A DNA stretch of 38,803 bases, taken from an uncultured Bacillus sp. Its GTDB lineage: Bacteria > Bacillota > Bacilli > Bacillales_B > DSM-18226. Within the stretch, counting starts at the first letter, position 1; each line of letters starts with the position of its first letter. The notes under the pieces are model-generated. The model saw only the letters and a program-made list of their open reading frames with translations. It had not been told where the DNA came from and did not search any database. The stretch covers positions 1 to 38,803 of the forward strand of contig NZ_CAMLDX010000024.1 of the NCBI RefSeq assembly GCF_946478885.1. The letters are read 5' to 3'. A program made the position numbers and the translations under genes. Below, piece after piece: positions 7,198-15,579 of the stretch.

Positions 7198-7617
7198 TTG
7201 AATTATTTCGTTAAATTAAATGTGGTCAGCATTCTATATGCTCTTATGATACTTGTTCCAATCGAACTTATGGCTAATGTTTATAGGATTAGTAGACTAA
7301 CGGGTTGGAATATTGGTGATGTAAATACATTAAGTAGTATAACTATTGTTGTTGTATTTATATTTGATATAATCCTGCTCTTTTTCCTAACAAAAAAGTG
7401 GTTAAAAAATCGAAAAGCAAACTTTTGGACAGTTATCCTTTGGGTTCCATATTTTGTTCTTTTTGCATATATCATTGCCTCTCTATTCCCGATAACCTAT
7501 GGAGGGGACGCTCCTAATCCTAGTACAGGTCTTCTTGCAATAGGAGCATTGATGGTCTTTCCTATTTTTATTCTAATTATCAATTTCATAGATTTCACTA
7601 GTGAGGAAAAAAGATAA
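7198..7617 (+). CDS. Four-helix membrane protein of unknown function
   Basis: The 139-residue protein has four predicted membrane helices at about residues 7-27, 46-65, 77-98 and 111-132, with the basic loop KKWLKNRKAN after the second. It starts with TTG preceded by GAGGGGG. I do not recognise a family. It lies in the AT-rich accessory stretch, close behind a possible 50-codon frame, and no partner of known function is adjacent. Confidence 0.6.
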   Translation: MNYFVKLNVVSILYALMILVPIELMANVYRISRLTGWNIGDVNTLSSITIVVVFIFDIILLFFLTKKWLKNRKANFWTVILWVPYFVLFAYIIASLFPITYGGDAPNPSTGLLAIGALMVFPIFILIINFIDFTSEEKR

Positions 7618-7780
7618 AAACAATCCATTTAGTTATATGAAGGGGACCGATGTTTCGAGGATTTGGCTCTGTTAGCTGATAACTTCCATAATTTTCAGAA
7701 TCTATTGTTTCTCCTTCACACAGTGGAAGAAAAGACCTTTGGGATGTTATCACTTTCATCAGTCATCATTTGATTGTTCA

Positions 7781-7818
7781 TAAAAGAACTCCAAAAGTTC
7801 GTTCATCCACTTTTGGAG
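7781..7818 (-). terminator. Intrinsic terminator of the beta-lysine operon
   Basis: A 9-bp perfect stem CTCCAAAAG/CTTTTGGAG (7789-7797 with 7810-7818) is followed on the minus strand by TTCTTTTATG. It lies about 25 bases after the yokU stop. Confidence 0.65.
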
Positions 7819-7841
7819 CCCCTTGCTTAACTGAAAGCAAA

Positions 7842-8123
7842 CTATCTTCCAAAATCAAAGTAATTTCGTTTTAACAAACGGTGCATTTTCAATAATGCCT
7901 CATATGTTGTCTGCCTTCCAAGCTGAGCCGTATCAATTAAAAATAATTGCTCTTCAATTTCCTTTACAACTTCATCACTTTGAAAAAGAGCACGGCAATT
8001 ATCGCAATAGTATGATGGGGTTTCAGTAATCTCGACCGCTCTTGTTCCATCGGGTAATTCCCAATAAACCGAGTCTGTAACTGATTCAAGTCTTCCAACC
8101 TCACACCATGGACAAATTTCCAC
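7842..8123 (-). CDS. yokU: YokU-family zinc-finger protein
   Basis: The protein has two CxxC pairs (CPWC near the start, CDNC near residue 43) like YgiT/MqsA-type zinc fingers, then the typical YokU segments VYWELPDGTRAVEI and EEQLFLIDT, and ends in LLKRNYFDF. It follows kamA as in Bacillus subtilis. I prefer the GTG at 8123, which has GGGAG nine bases upstream and begins one base after the kamA stop. The ATG at 8132 would have the ribosome site touching the start codon. Function is unknown; the constant link to kamA suggests a regulatory or accessory role. Confidence 0.75.
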   Translation of the reverse strand: MEICPWCEVGRLESVTDSVYWELPDGTRAVEITETPSYYCDNCRALFQSDEVVKEIEEQLFLIDTAQLGRQTTYEALLKMHRLLKRNYFDFGR

Positions 8124-8124
8124 G

Positions 8125-9537
8125 CTATTCATCTCCCTTTTCCAACGGAGTATTCTTTTTTTGCTGTGCTTGAAATTTCTTTTCTTTTAATTCATCCCGT
8201 TTTTCCCGTTTGTTCTTTAATGTTTGATGATCCGGGTTTTGCAGATACTGCTCTCGCCGATTCAACCGGGCAAGTCCTTTAGGGACAAGATGAAGCTGTT
8301 GATCATCATTTAGAAGTGAAGCAATTCCAATAGAAGGGCGTTTTTCCTCAATATCAGGATAAATAGATTTAAAATATTCCTTTGCCCTTCCAGGTCGATA
8401 ATTCTCAGGCTCCGGATAAGTAGTAATCACACCTTCAAAGTTTCGCAGTACCACCTTTTCAGCACTTTGCGAAATCAAATAATTGGGCTGCAGACTGATT
8501 TTCCCTCCCCCACCTGGAGCATCCACCACAAATGTAGGCACTGCATACCCACTTGTATGACCGCGCAATCCTTCAATGATTTCTAATCCTTTTGCAACCG
8601 GTGCCCGGAAGTGACTAATTCCTTCGGATAAATCACATTGATAAATATAGTAAGGTCTAACCCGAATTTTTACCAAGTCATGCATAAGTTTCTTCATGAT
8701 TGAAACATCGTCATTAATTCCTGATAGGATAACGGATTGGTTTCCCACCGGAACTCCGGCATCCACAAGCATTTCACATGCCTTCTTCGATTCTTCCGTA
8801 ATTTCAATGGATGTATTAAAATGGGTATTCAGCCAGATTGGATGATATTTTTTTAATAGGGTGCAAAGTTCCTTCGTAATACGTTGCGGAAAGACGACAG
8901 GAGCCCTTGTTCCGATACGAATAATTTCAACATGATCTATGGAACGAAGATTCCGTAAAATATATTCCAATACCTGATCATTAATGAGAAGCCCGTCTCC
9001 TCCGGAGATCAGAACATCGCGGATTACAGACGTTTGACGGATGTATTCGATGGCATCATCCAGTTGTTTTTTCGGAACACCCATGCCAATTTGGCCGGAA
9101 AAACGGCGCCGTGTGCAATACCTGCAATACATGGAGCATTGGTTGGTGACAAGAAAGAGCACTCTGTCGGGATAACGATGAGTCAAACCAGGCACTGGAG
9201 AATCCTCATCCTCATACAGGGGGTCCTCAAGATCGTATTTTGTCTTATATAGTTCTTGGACAACAGGAACTGATTGCATACGGATGGGACAACTTGGATT
9301 ATCCGGATTCATTAACGAAGCATAATAAGGAGTAATATTTAAAGGAATGGTTTTAGTGGACATTCGCACGCCTTCTTCTTCCTCAGGAGTCAGGCTAATC
9401 ACTTTCTTTAAATCCTCTAATGTACGAATCGTATTGGTTAACTGCCAGATCCAATCATTCCATTGTGAATCAGTTACGTCTTTCCATAATTCAATCTCCT
9501 TCCGAGGGCGGTCTGGTTTGTAAAGAAACGATCTCAC
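8125..9537 (-). CDS. kamA: Lysine 2,3-aminomutase
   Basis: This radical-SAM enzyme converts L-lysine to L-beta-lysine. The cluster motif CSMYCRYC gives C134, C138 and C141, and DAPGGGGKI carries the predicted PLP lysine K346. The length, 470 residues, agrees with characterised family members of about 416-471. The C-terminus is a charged Lys/Glu tail. It starts with GTG after AAGGGGGA, 26 bases behind ablB. Together with AblB it should make N6-acetyl-beta-lysine, an osmolyte in methanogens; in Bacillus the purpose is less clear. No key residue is missing. Confidence 0.95.
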   Translation of the reverse strand: MRSFLYKPDRPRKEIELWKDVTDSQWNDWIWQLTNTIRTLEDLKKVISLTPEEEEGVRMSTKTIPLNITPYYASLMNPDNPSCPIRMQSVPVVQELYKTKYDLEDPLYEDEDSPVPGLTHRYPDRVLFLVTNQCSMYCRYCTRRRFSGQIGMGVPKKQLDDAIEYIRQTSVIRDVLISGGDGLLINDQVLEYILRNLRSIDHVEIIRIGTRAPVVFPQRITKELCTLLKKYHPIWLNTHFNTSIEITEESKKACEMLVDAGVPVGNQSVILSGINDDVSIMKKLMHDLVKIRVRPYYIYQCDLSEGISHFRAPVAKGLEIIEGLRGHTSGYAVPTFVVDAPGGGGKISLQPNYLISQSAEKVVLRNFEGVITTYPEPENYRPGRAKEYFKSIYPDIEEKRPSIGIASLLNDDQQLHLVPKGLARLNRREQYLQNPDHQTLKNKREKRDELKEKKFQAQQKKNTPLEKGDE

Positions 9538-9563
9538 GTTAATTCCCCCTTATAGTTCAAGTA

Positions 9564-10412
9564 TTAAGAAAGAGCCTTCACCCACATATTCATATTTTCT
9601 AGCTTCTCGTAAATTAAACAGTTATTCAGTAACCTTCCACGATATTGATAACCCAGTTGATGCAGGACAGCATTCATACCGAATGACTGGGCCCTTGCTA
9701 TGGAATACATGCAAAAAATCCCTTGTTTCATTACAGCGGATTCAAGCTTCATTAAAAGCTGTTTCATCAAACCGGATTGACGGTGATCCGGTAATGTGGC
9801 ACAATCTGTCATTTCAGCATTATAATACCGGGCATTCACTTCAGCAGATGCCACACTAACAATCGTTCCTTCAGTTCGATATGCATAATAAATCGTTCCT
9901 TGATCGATGGTTTTCCTAATATAATCCGGATCATGAAGCGGTACAGGATAAATCTTAAAGACACTTTTATAAAGGTCTGCTAAAGACTCCGCATCCGCCT
10001 TTTTTATTTTTATTAAATCATATTCCTGCGATACATTGATGGTGACAGAGCTGCGGGATAAAGCTCCTATACTTCTGATAATGGCATCTTCTTTAACCCA
10101 TTGATCTGACTGATGGCGCTGTTCATGATAATATTTTGCAGCAAAATAAGCATCTGATCCGCGAAAAAAGGACTCTACCATTGCTTCACAAACAAATCCA
10201 TGTTGGATAAGAAAAATAAAATGTTCCATACGAGCAATGACTATTAATTTTTCTGCTTGAATCTGCTTGGCTGTTTCTTCTGCCTTTTCAATAATTTTCA
10301 TGATATTGCCGCGGTAATCATCCACTCTCACTCGTTTATTATACCGGTCAATATACAGTTCTACATGATAATGCTCATTTGAAATGATTGTACTGTATGC
10401 TTGTTGAGGCAT
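9564..10412 (-). CDS. ablB: Beta-lysine N6-acetyltransferase (GNAT family)
   Basis: The protein (282 residues from the chosen start) is the YodP/AblB type: an N-terminal domain of about 130 residues, then a GNAT acetyltransferase domain with the acetyl-CoA loop region DHRQSGLMKQLLMKLE and NAVLHQLGYQYRGRL near the end. It acetylates the side-chain amine of beta-lysine using acetyl-CoA. I chose the second Met (10412), eight bases after AAAGGA; the ATG at 10421 has the ribosome site directly abutting it. A strong terminator hairpin lies immediately upstream, so expression depends on read-through or on processing of the operon transcript. Confidence 0.88.
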   Translation of the reverse strand: MPQQAYSTIISNEHYHVELYIDRYNKRVRVDDYRGNIMKIIEKAEETAKQIQAEKLIVIARMEHFIFLIQHGFVCEAMVESFFRGSDAYFAAKYYHEQRHQSDQWVKEDAIIRSIGALSRSSVTINVSQEYDLIKIKKADAESLADLYKSVFKIYPVPLHDPDYIRKTIDQGTIYYAYRTEGTIVSVASAEVNARYYNAEMTDCATLPDHRQSGLMKQLLMKLESAVMKQGIFCMYSIARAQSFGMNAVLHQLGYQYRGRLLNNCLIYEKLENMNMWVKALS

Positions 10413-10429
10413 CTTCTTCATCCTTTCTC

Positions 10430-10469
10430 TTAAAAAAGGACTGACTCGTTGATAAATGAGTCAGTCCTT
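10430..10469 (-). terminator. Intrinsic terminator within the operon, before ablB-kamA
   Basis: A 12-bp perfect stem AAGGACTGACTC/GAGTCAGTCCTT (10436-10447 with 10458-10469) with a 10-base loop is followed on the minus strand by six T. The T-run ends only a few bases before the ablB ribosome site, leaving no room for a promoter in between. Confidence 0.85.
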
Positions 10470-10532
10470 ACTTATCCAAAACAACGAACAAGCCACAGAT
10501 TACTTGCGCCTTCCATTACGATAGTATTTAAT

Positions 10533-11834
10533 TTATACCCCATTTCTCTTATAGGAATCAACTGCTGTATCGTCAATACCGCACCAGCTCATTAACGTCA
10601 AAGCAATGATTTGAGCAGCCTTCACCATATCCTCGATGACAATATATTCATTCGTATCATGGGCTGCTTCTGTAATACCCGGTCCAAAGACGACAACCGG
10701 GATGTTTCCAACACAGGAAAGGATTCCTCCATCCGTTCCCCAAGGTGATGCTTCAATGACGGGTGTTTCCTTCATCCCCTTCTGATAGGAGTCCGTCATT
10801 ACTTTTAACAAATCATGATCGGACGCCAAATTTCCTGGGAGCCATCTTCCGCCAAACCACTCGATTTGAGGAGGATTCTCCCGAAACCAATCATCGATTT
10901 CGCTCAATCGCGAAAGAAAGAATTCCATGACCTGTTTTGCTTCCTTAATTGTTTCATTTGGGGCAACACCCATACGCCCCTCTATGACGGCAATATCCGG
11001 AACACTGGACGGCCATTCTCCGCTATAAAACTTCCCAATATTTATCGGAATAGGGATCGGTACAGATGCGTACAATGGATCTGTAATTGCTTCATTTCGC
11101 TTTTCTTCCAGCCATTTAAGCTGTTCGATGACAATGAGCATTTTTTCAATTGCGCTGACTCCTTTGTATCTCGTCCCCCCATGTGCAGCCCTTCCTTTGA
11201 CGGTAACTCGGAACCACATGGACCCCTGCTGTTTTGGAAACAGCTTCATATTTGTCGGTTCAGGGATAATAGCACCATCCGCTTTGTAGCCGCGCAAAAC
11301 AGCCGCCAAAGTTCCTGAGCCTCCACTCTCTTCTTCAATCACACTTTGAAAAATAATATCTCCTTTTAATTTTACACCACATTGCTGTAGAGCTTCAATC
11401 GCCATCAGCAGAGAGACGGTACCCCCCTTCATATCAGAAGCCCCCCTGCCATAAAGGCACCCCTTCTTTATTATTCCACTGTATGGATCATGCTCCCATT
11501 TCTCTCTATCTCCTTCCGGGACAACATCGATATGCCCGTTCAAAATCATCGACCTGCCGCCGCCCGTTCCTTTCAAGACCCCTACAACATTCGGATTGCC
11601 GCTGTAATTCTTTCGATCGCTGCAATAATTCGGGTGACTTTTGAGCTGTTCATCCCCTATTTCCCAAATATCCAACTTTAAACCGATTTCACGGAGTTTT
11701 TCAATAATGATCGCTTGTGCCCTGCTTTCTTCCCCTCTAATACTCCGTTCCTGAACAAGACGCTGAAGAAATTTTATCCCTTTCAGCCGATGAATCGCTA
11801 GCCATTCGTTAATTTCTTCTTCTATTTTCTCCAT
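10533..11834 (-). CDS. yodQ: YodQ-type ArgE/DapE-family deacylase
   Basis: This is a 433-residue M20 metallopeptidase-fold enzyme. Metal-binding motifs visible are ILNGHIDVVPEGD, GRGASDMKGG and the EEESGGSGT region, with a late WGTDGG and a His in EAAHDTNEY. It probably hydrolyses an N-acyl bond; given the neighbours, acetyl-beta-lysine or a derived acylated amino acid is a fair guess. The ATG at 11834 has AAAGGGGAG upstream; a Met seven codons earlier does not. It is separated from ablB by a terminator and from yodR by about 96 bases. Confidence 0.85.
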   Translation of the reverse strand: MEKIEEEINEWLAIHRLKGIKFLQRLVQERSIRGEESRAQAIIIEKLREIGLKLDIWEIGDEQLKSHPNYCSDRKNYSGNPNVVGVLKGTGGGRSMILNGHIDVVPEGDREKWEHDPYSGIIKKGCLYGRGASDMKGGTVSLLMAIEALQQCGVKLKGDIIFQSVIEEESGGSGTLAAVLRGYKADGAIIPEPTNMKLFPKQQGSMWFRVTVKGRAAHGGTRYKGVSAIEKMLIVIEQLKWLEEKRNEAITDPLYASVPIPIPINIGKFYSGEWPSSVPDIAVIEGRMGVAPNETIKEAKQVMEFFLSRLSEIDDWFRENPPQIEWFGGRWLPGNLASDHDLLKVMTDSYQKGMKETPVIEASPWGTDGGILSCVGNIPVVVFGPGITEAAHDTNEYIVIEDMVKAAQIIALTLMSWCGIDDTAVDSYKRNGV

Positions 11835-11930
11835 ATGACTCCCCTTTCTCCACATGGGTTCGAAGTAGAGGAAAAAATAAAGTTCTAATTGATAAACCTT
11901 CAGATCCTATATAAAAACCCCCGAGAGTCC

Positions 11931-12599
11931 TTATGATCTTGGAATCACCTTCATGTCTCCCATTACGATTAAGGAACAAGCCGTTGTCTTCTTGATTTCG
12001 TCAATCGTATATCCCTCAACATATTCACATAACACGAGTCCTTCCGCCTTCACTTGAAATACGGCCATTTCGGTAATTATCATATCTACACATGATGAAC
12101 ACGTCAAAGGCAGAGAGCAGTCTTTCAGGATTTTTGCTTGCCCGTTTTTATCTCTGTGACTCATTACAACAATGACCTTTTTTGCTTTTTGTGCAAGCTC
12201 CATTGCTCCTCCCATCCCTGGTACCTTTTTCCCCGGTACAATCCAATTAGCCAAATCTCCCTTTTCACTTACTTGCAGGGCTCCTAAAATAGTTACATCG
12301 ATTCTGCCGCTACGGATCATACCAAACGAAATGGTACTATCACTGTAGGAGGCACCAGGGATGACAGTGATTGGCAGTCCCCCTGCGTTGCACAGATTTT
12401 CATCTTCTTTCCCTTTTGCTGGACTGGGTCCAATACCAACTAAGCCGTTTTCAGCCTGAAACATAACATGAGTATCTTTGGCAAGAAAATTGGGAACTAA
12501 AGAGGGGATACCAATTCCTAGATTCACAATCATTCCGGTTTTGATTTCTTCAGCAGCTCTTTTAGCCATTCGATTTCTCTCACTCATTGCCATGCCCAT
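11931..12599 (-). CDS. yodR: CoA-transferase beta subunit (YodR)
   Basis: This 222-residue protein is the B subunit of a 3-oxoacid-CoA-transferase-like heterodimer. The catalytic glutamate lies in QAENGLVGIGPSP (E50). GGAMELA and the C-terminal TACSLIV region fit the family. It overlaps yodS by 16 bases and has AAGGGGAG before the ATG. With YodS it would activate or exchange CoA on a beta-amino or beta-keto acid generated from beta-lysine; the actual acyl substrate is not known to me. Confidence 0.88.
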   Translation of the reverse strand: MGMAMSERNRMAKRAAEEIKTGMIVNLGIGIPSLVPNFLAKDTHVMFQAENGLVGIGPSPAKGKEDENLCNAGGLPITVIPGASYSDSTISFGMIRSGRIDVTILGALQVSEKGDLANWIVPGKKVPGMGGAMELAQKAKKVIVVMSHRDKNGQAKILKDCSLPLTCSSCVDMIITEMAVFQVKAEGLVLCEYVEGYTIDEIKKTTACSLIVMGDMKVIPRS

Positions 12600-13276
12600 C
12601 TCCAGCTCTCCCCTTCTGAAGGGACTATATAATCGACAAACACGCCTGGTGTAACAATCTCCTCCGGATTCAGCCCACCTAAAGGTACAATTTCTTCAGT
12701 TTCAGCAATGGTTAAGCTTCCTGCCATCGCAACAAGAGGATTGGTGTTACGAGCACTTTTATCAAATACTAAGTTGCCGAACACATCCGCCTTTTTGGCA
12801 TATATAATTGAAACATCAGCAGTCAGGGCTGTTTCAACTAAATACGTCTTTCCATCGATCTTACATGTTTGTTTATTCCTCATCACCCAATCATTGTCCA
12901 TGCCAATATCAGTTAATATGGCAGCAAGCCCCGCTCCCCCAGCCCGGATACGCTCAACCAAGGTACCTTGAGGAGAAAATTCAATTTCTAATTTTCCTTC
13001 ATTCATGAGTCTGCCAGCAATCGGATTTGACCCAATATGAGAGACAATCATCTTTTTTGCCCTGCCGCTGCTGACCACTTTTCCAATTCCGATTTGTGGA
13101 AATCCTGCATCATTGCCAATCAAGGTTAATTCATTCAAGTCCTTTTTAATAATAGCGTCAATGAGTGACGGAGGTGAGCCAACTCCGCCAAAGCCCCCAA
13201 ACATTAATGTCATTCCGTTATGAAAATGATTCATAATCTGATGTATGGTTGTGATTTTCCCGAAAGGATTATCCAT
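12584..13276 (-). CDS. yodS: CoA-transferase alpha subunit (YodS)
   Basis: The 230-residue A subunit shows the family motif GGFGGVGSPPSLI near residue 27 and GAGLAAILTDIG in the middle. It pairs with YodR to form the active CoA transferase. The gene overlaps yodT by 8 bases at its start and yodR by 16 bases at its end, showing tight coupling and likely equal production. Sequence length and order match the Bacillus subtilis cluster. Confidence 0.88.
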   Translation of the reverse strand: MDNPFGKITTIHQIMNHFHNGMTLMFGGFGGVGSPPSLIDAIIKKDLNELTLIGNDAGFPQIGIGKVVSSGRAKKMIVSHIGSNPIAGRLMNEGKLEIEFSPQGTLVERIRAGGAGLAAILTDIGMDNDWVMRNKQTCKIDGKTYLVETALTADVSIIYAKKADVFGNLVFDKSARNTNPLVAMAGSLTIAETEEIVPLGGLNPEEIVTPGVFVDYIVPSEGESWRWAWQ

Positions 13277-14627
13277 CCTCGGCCGCCCCTCCCGTTTGAA
13301 TCCATCCTGACAGTTCCAGCAGAGTAACGGTAAGTCTTTTGATCAGTTCCTCCATTTCCTCCACGCTAATCGTTAAGGGAGGTGATAGGATCACAGCATC
13401 TCCATGAATTCCATCTAAACCTGCCCCAGCGGGATAAAGAAGCAATCCGTTTTTTGCAGCTGTTTTGACTGCTTTTGTCGTAAAGTCTTTATCCCGGGGA
13501 AATGGCCGTTTGCTTGCCTGATCGGCGACAAATTCCAGACCTATTAACAATCCCTTTCCTCGTACATCGCCGATAAAAGGGAAATTTTGCTGTAGCTGGT
13601 ATAGCTTTTTAAATAAAAAATGGCTTTTTTCAGATATATTTTGTAGCAGCTGATGTTTTTCCATATATTGAATGACAGCCAGTGCCACAGCGCAACTTTG
13701 TGGATTTGCACTGTATGTGTGACCGCTCATTACTACTTTCGTTCCGTTGAGAATAGGCTCCATTACACGATCACTAACAAGTGCTGCTGCGATCGGAGCA
13801 TAGCCGGCACCCATCCCTTTACCTAATGCCACAATATCCGGAACGATCCCCCAATGCTCACAAGCCAACATTGTACCAGTCCTGCCAAAACCGGTCATGA
13901 CTTCATCAGCCATGAATAAGATTTGATTTTGATCACATATTTCTTTGATTTTCTGATAATAATCAGGAGGCGCTGTAATAGCAGCACCTGCTGCGCCTAT
14001 GATAGGCTCAGCAATAAATGCCGCAATATGCTCAGCACCGATTCTTTTAATGGCTATATCCAATTCCATTGCACATCGGCAGCCACATTTCGGGGCAGTA
14101 TCATCATAGGGGCAGCGGTAACAATAAGGGGGATGAATGACAGGAAAATCTTCAAGAAGCGGGACAAATCTCGCCCTTCTTCCGGCATGACCTGACATCG
14201 ATAAGGCTCCGAGGGTGATTCCATGATAACTAAGCCAGCGTGACAGTACTTTATTTTTTGCTGGCTTCCCTTTTTCCTGCCAATACTGGATAGCTATTTT
14301 CATAGCGGTTTCGGTAGCTTCAGATCCGCTGTTTACAAAAAAACTCCAATTTAACTGACCGCCTGCCAGCTCTGCGATTTTTTCAGCTAATTTTTCTGCA
14401 GGTTCACTTGTAAACTGTGAGCGGTAAACAAAAGAAACTTTGTCCGCCTGAATCTTCATTACTTCCGTTATGTCTTTTACACCATGGCCGATACTAGCTG
14501 TTACGGCACCGGAAGAAGCATCTAGATATTCGTTTCCCTCTGCATCATATAAATAAACCCCTTTACCGAAATCAACAACAGGATAATGGTTATCCAATAC
14601 TGGCTTAATTAGCTTCGACCTCTTCAT
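13269..14627 (-). CDS. yodT: Class III PLP aminotransferase (YodT)
   Basis: The 452-residue protein is an acetylornithine/GABA-type aminotransferase. Visible are the cofactor-phosphate segment NSGSEATETAMK, the aspartate of FMADEVMTGFGRTG and the PLP lysine in ALGKGMGAGY. An unusual Cys-rich insert (CYRCPYD, CGCRC at about residues 168-185) may bind a metal. It is first in the beta-lysine operon. I chose the ATG at 14627, which has AGAGGTGAG upstream; a Met seven codons earlier has none. A SigE-like promoter lies 40 bases upstream. The amino donor is unknown; an omega-amine of a beta-lysine derivative is plausible. Confidence 0.88.
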   Translation of the reverse strand: MKRSKLIKPVLDNHYPVVDFGKGVYLYDAEGNEYLDASSGAVTASIGHGVKDITEVMKIQADKVSFVYRSQFTSEPAEKLAEKIAELAGGQLNWSFFVNSGSEATETAMKIAIQYWQEKGKPAKNKVLSRWLSYHGITLGALSMSGHAGRRARFVPLLEDFPVIHPPYCYRCPYDDTAPKCGCRCAMELDIAIKRIGAEHIAAFIAEPIIGAAGAAITAPPDYYQKIKEICDQNQILFMADEVMTGFGRTGTMLACEHWGIVPDIVALGKGMGAGYAPIAAALVSDRVMEPILNGTKVVMSGHTYSANPQSCAVALAVIQYMEKHQLLQNISEKSHFLFKKLYQLQQNFPFIGDVRGKGLLIGLEFVADQASKRPFPRDKDFTTKAVKTAAKNGLLLYPAGAGLDGIHGDAVILSPPLTISVEEMEELIKRLTVTLLELSGWIQTGGAAEDG

Positions 14628-14666
14628 CCACTCACCTCTGTTCCTCATTCTAGAACATTTACAAGC

Positions 14667-14694
14667 GTGTTATGGTCATTGGTAAATTATATGA
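14667..14694 (-). promoter_or_regulatory. SigE-like promoter of the beta-lysine operon
   Basis: Minus strand: -35-like TCATATA (14688-14694), 13-base spacer, -10-like CATAACAC (14667-14674). This fits the SigE pattern (ATATT-type -35 and CATACAMT-type -10). The predicted start is about 30 bases before the yodT start codon. From memory, the Bacillus subtilis operon belongs to the SigE mother-cell regulon. Confidence 0.55.
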
Positions 14695-14801
14695 CTATAT
14701 CAGTAAAATCTTTCATGTATTCTTTCTTTAGAAACTTGAAAAAAACAAAAATATTTATCTTCATCCAGCAGAGAAATTAAGGCTGACTATTCATGTTAAT
14801 G

Positions 14802-14848
14802 AAAAAAGTACAAGAACCTCCCCAATTCTGGGGTTCCTGTACTTTTTA
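14802..14848 (-). terminator. Intrinsic terminator overlapping the exonuclease stop codon
   Basis: A long stem (GTAC-x-GAACC-x-CCCC type, loop near 14825-14828) runs from about 14803 to 14846. Both flanks are A/T runs, so it could act in both directions. The stop codon of the exonuclease gene lies in its base. Confidence 0.8.
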
Positions 14849-15577
14849 TAATTGGGCCACCCTTTCATACACATCATGGAGTGTAGAACAACCAAGCCTT
14901 TGCACCTTTTCGATATAAATCGACCACAGCTTGGCGGTAAGAATTGCATCTCCCAATGCATGATGACGGTTTACGATAGGAATGCCATTATACTCACAAA
15001 AGTCATCTAATCTCACAAAATTTAGCTCAGGTTCAGCAATACGATAAAGAAAGGATGTATCTACAATTCGAAGCTTGAACGGCATCCGGAAAATTTTTCT
15101 GCTTGCATTTTGCAGGAAGCTTTTTTCATGGCTTGCATGATGCGCTACAAGGGTGGCTCCTTGTACAAAGGTAAGAAATTGACTCAGGACTGATGCTAAG
15201 TCCGGCGCATCCTTAAGACATGCGCTGGTAATGTCGGTCAAGCTTTCAATCTCTGATGAGATCGGCTTGTCGCATTGAACTAAAGAGTAAAATGGCGTTT
15301 CTACCTGGATCTCTTTGCCGTAAACTTTTACAGCTCCCAATGATATGATTTCATCCCCCTGTTCAGCAAAAAATCCGGTTGTTTCAATGTCAAAAACCAC
15401 CACTTCCAATTGATGCAAGGGAATGTCAAGCGCTTCCCGCTGCTTTTTATCTTTTTCCAAGCTCCTTAAATAAGCCATATGCTGACTGCTTTGACCGATA
15501 TATTTACCCTCGGGACTAACGTGATTCAACCTTCCTTGAAGCCCCTTTACAAAATGAAAAAATGGTTCAAACGCCAT
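14846..15577 (-). CDS. DnaQ-like 3'-5' exonuclease
   Basis: The protein of 243 residues has a DEDDh exonuclease domain: FDIETTGFF (Exo I, Asp and Glu), a second motif with LVAHHASHEKSFL (Exo II, Asp replaced or displaced, see Glu/His), and HHALGDAILTAKLW (Exo III, His and Asp). It resembles the epsilon/PolC exonuclease family and probably trims DNA or RNA. The ATG at 15577, two bases after the upstream stop and six bases after AAAGGGTG, is preferred to GTG at 15586. It is cotranscribed with the nucleotidyltransferase gene. Confidence 0.82.
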   Translation of the reverse strand: MAFEPFFHFVKGLQGRLNHVSPEGKYIGQSSQHMAYLRSLEKDKKQREALDIPLHQLEVVVFDIETTGFFAEQGDEIISLGAVKVYGKEIQVETPFYSLVQCDKPISSEIESLTDITSACLKDAPDLASVLSQFLTFVQGATLVAHHASHEKSFLQNASRKIFRMPFKLRIVDTSFLYRIAEPELNFVRLDDFCEYNGIPIVNRHHALGDAILTAKLWSIYIEKVQRLGCSTLHDVYERVAQL

Positions 15578-15579
15578 GA

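Noticed and set aside
7620..7780. GGCTCTGTTAGC-type sequence resembling an insertion-sequence end
   Set aside because: Only one short similarity to IS termini, no partner repeat and no transposase; not enough to call.
10430..10533. Lysine riboswitch before ablB-kamA
   Set aside because: Only about 100 bases separate the genes and no L-box core was seen; the hairpin is a plain terminator.
10815..11318. 167-codon plus-strand frame opposite yodQ
   Set aside because: Shadow of a well-supported M20 enzyme gene; no ribosome site.
14802..14848. Possible riboswitch near 14.8 kb
   Set aside because: The structure is a simple GC-rich stem with flanking A/T runs at the stop codon of the exonuclease gene, i.e. 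a terminator.
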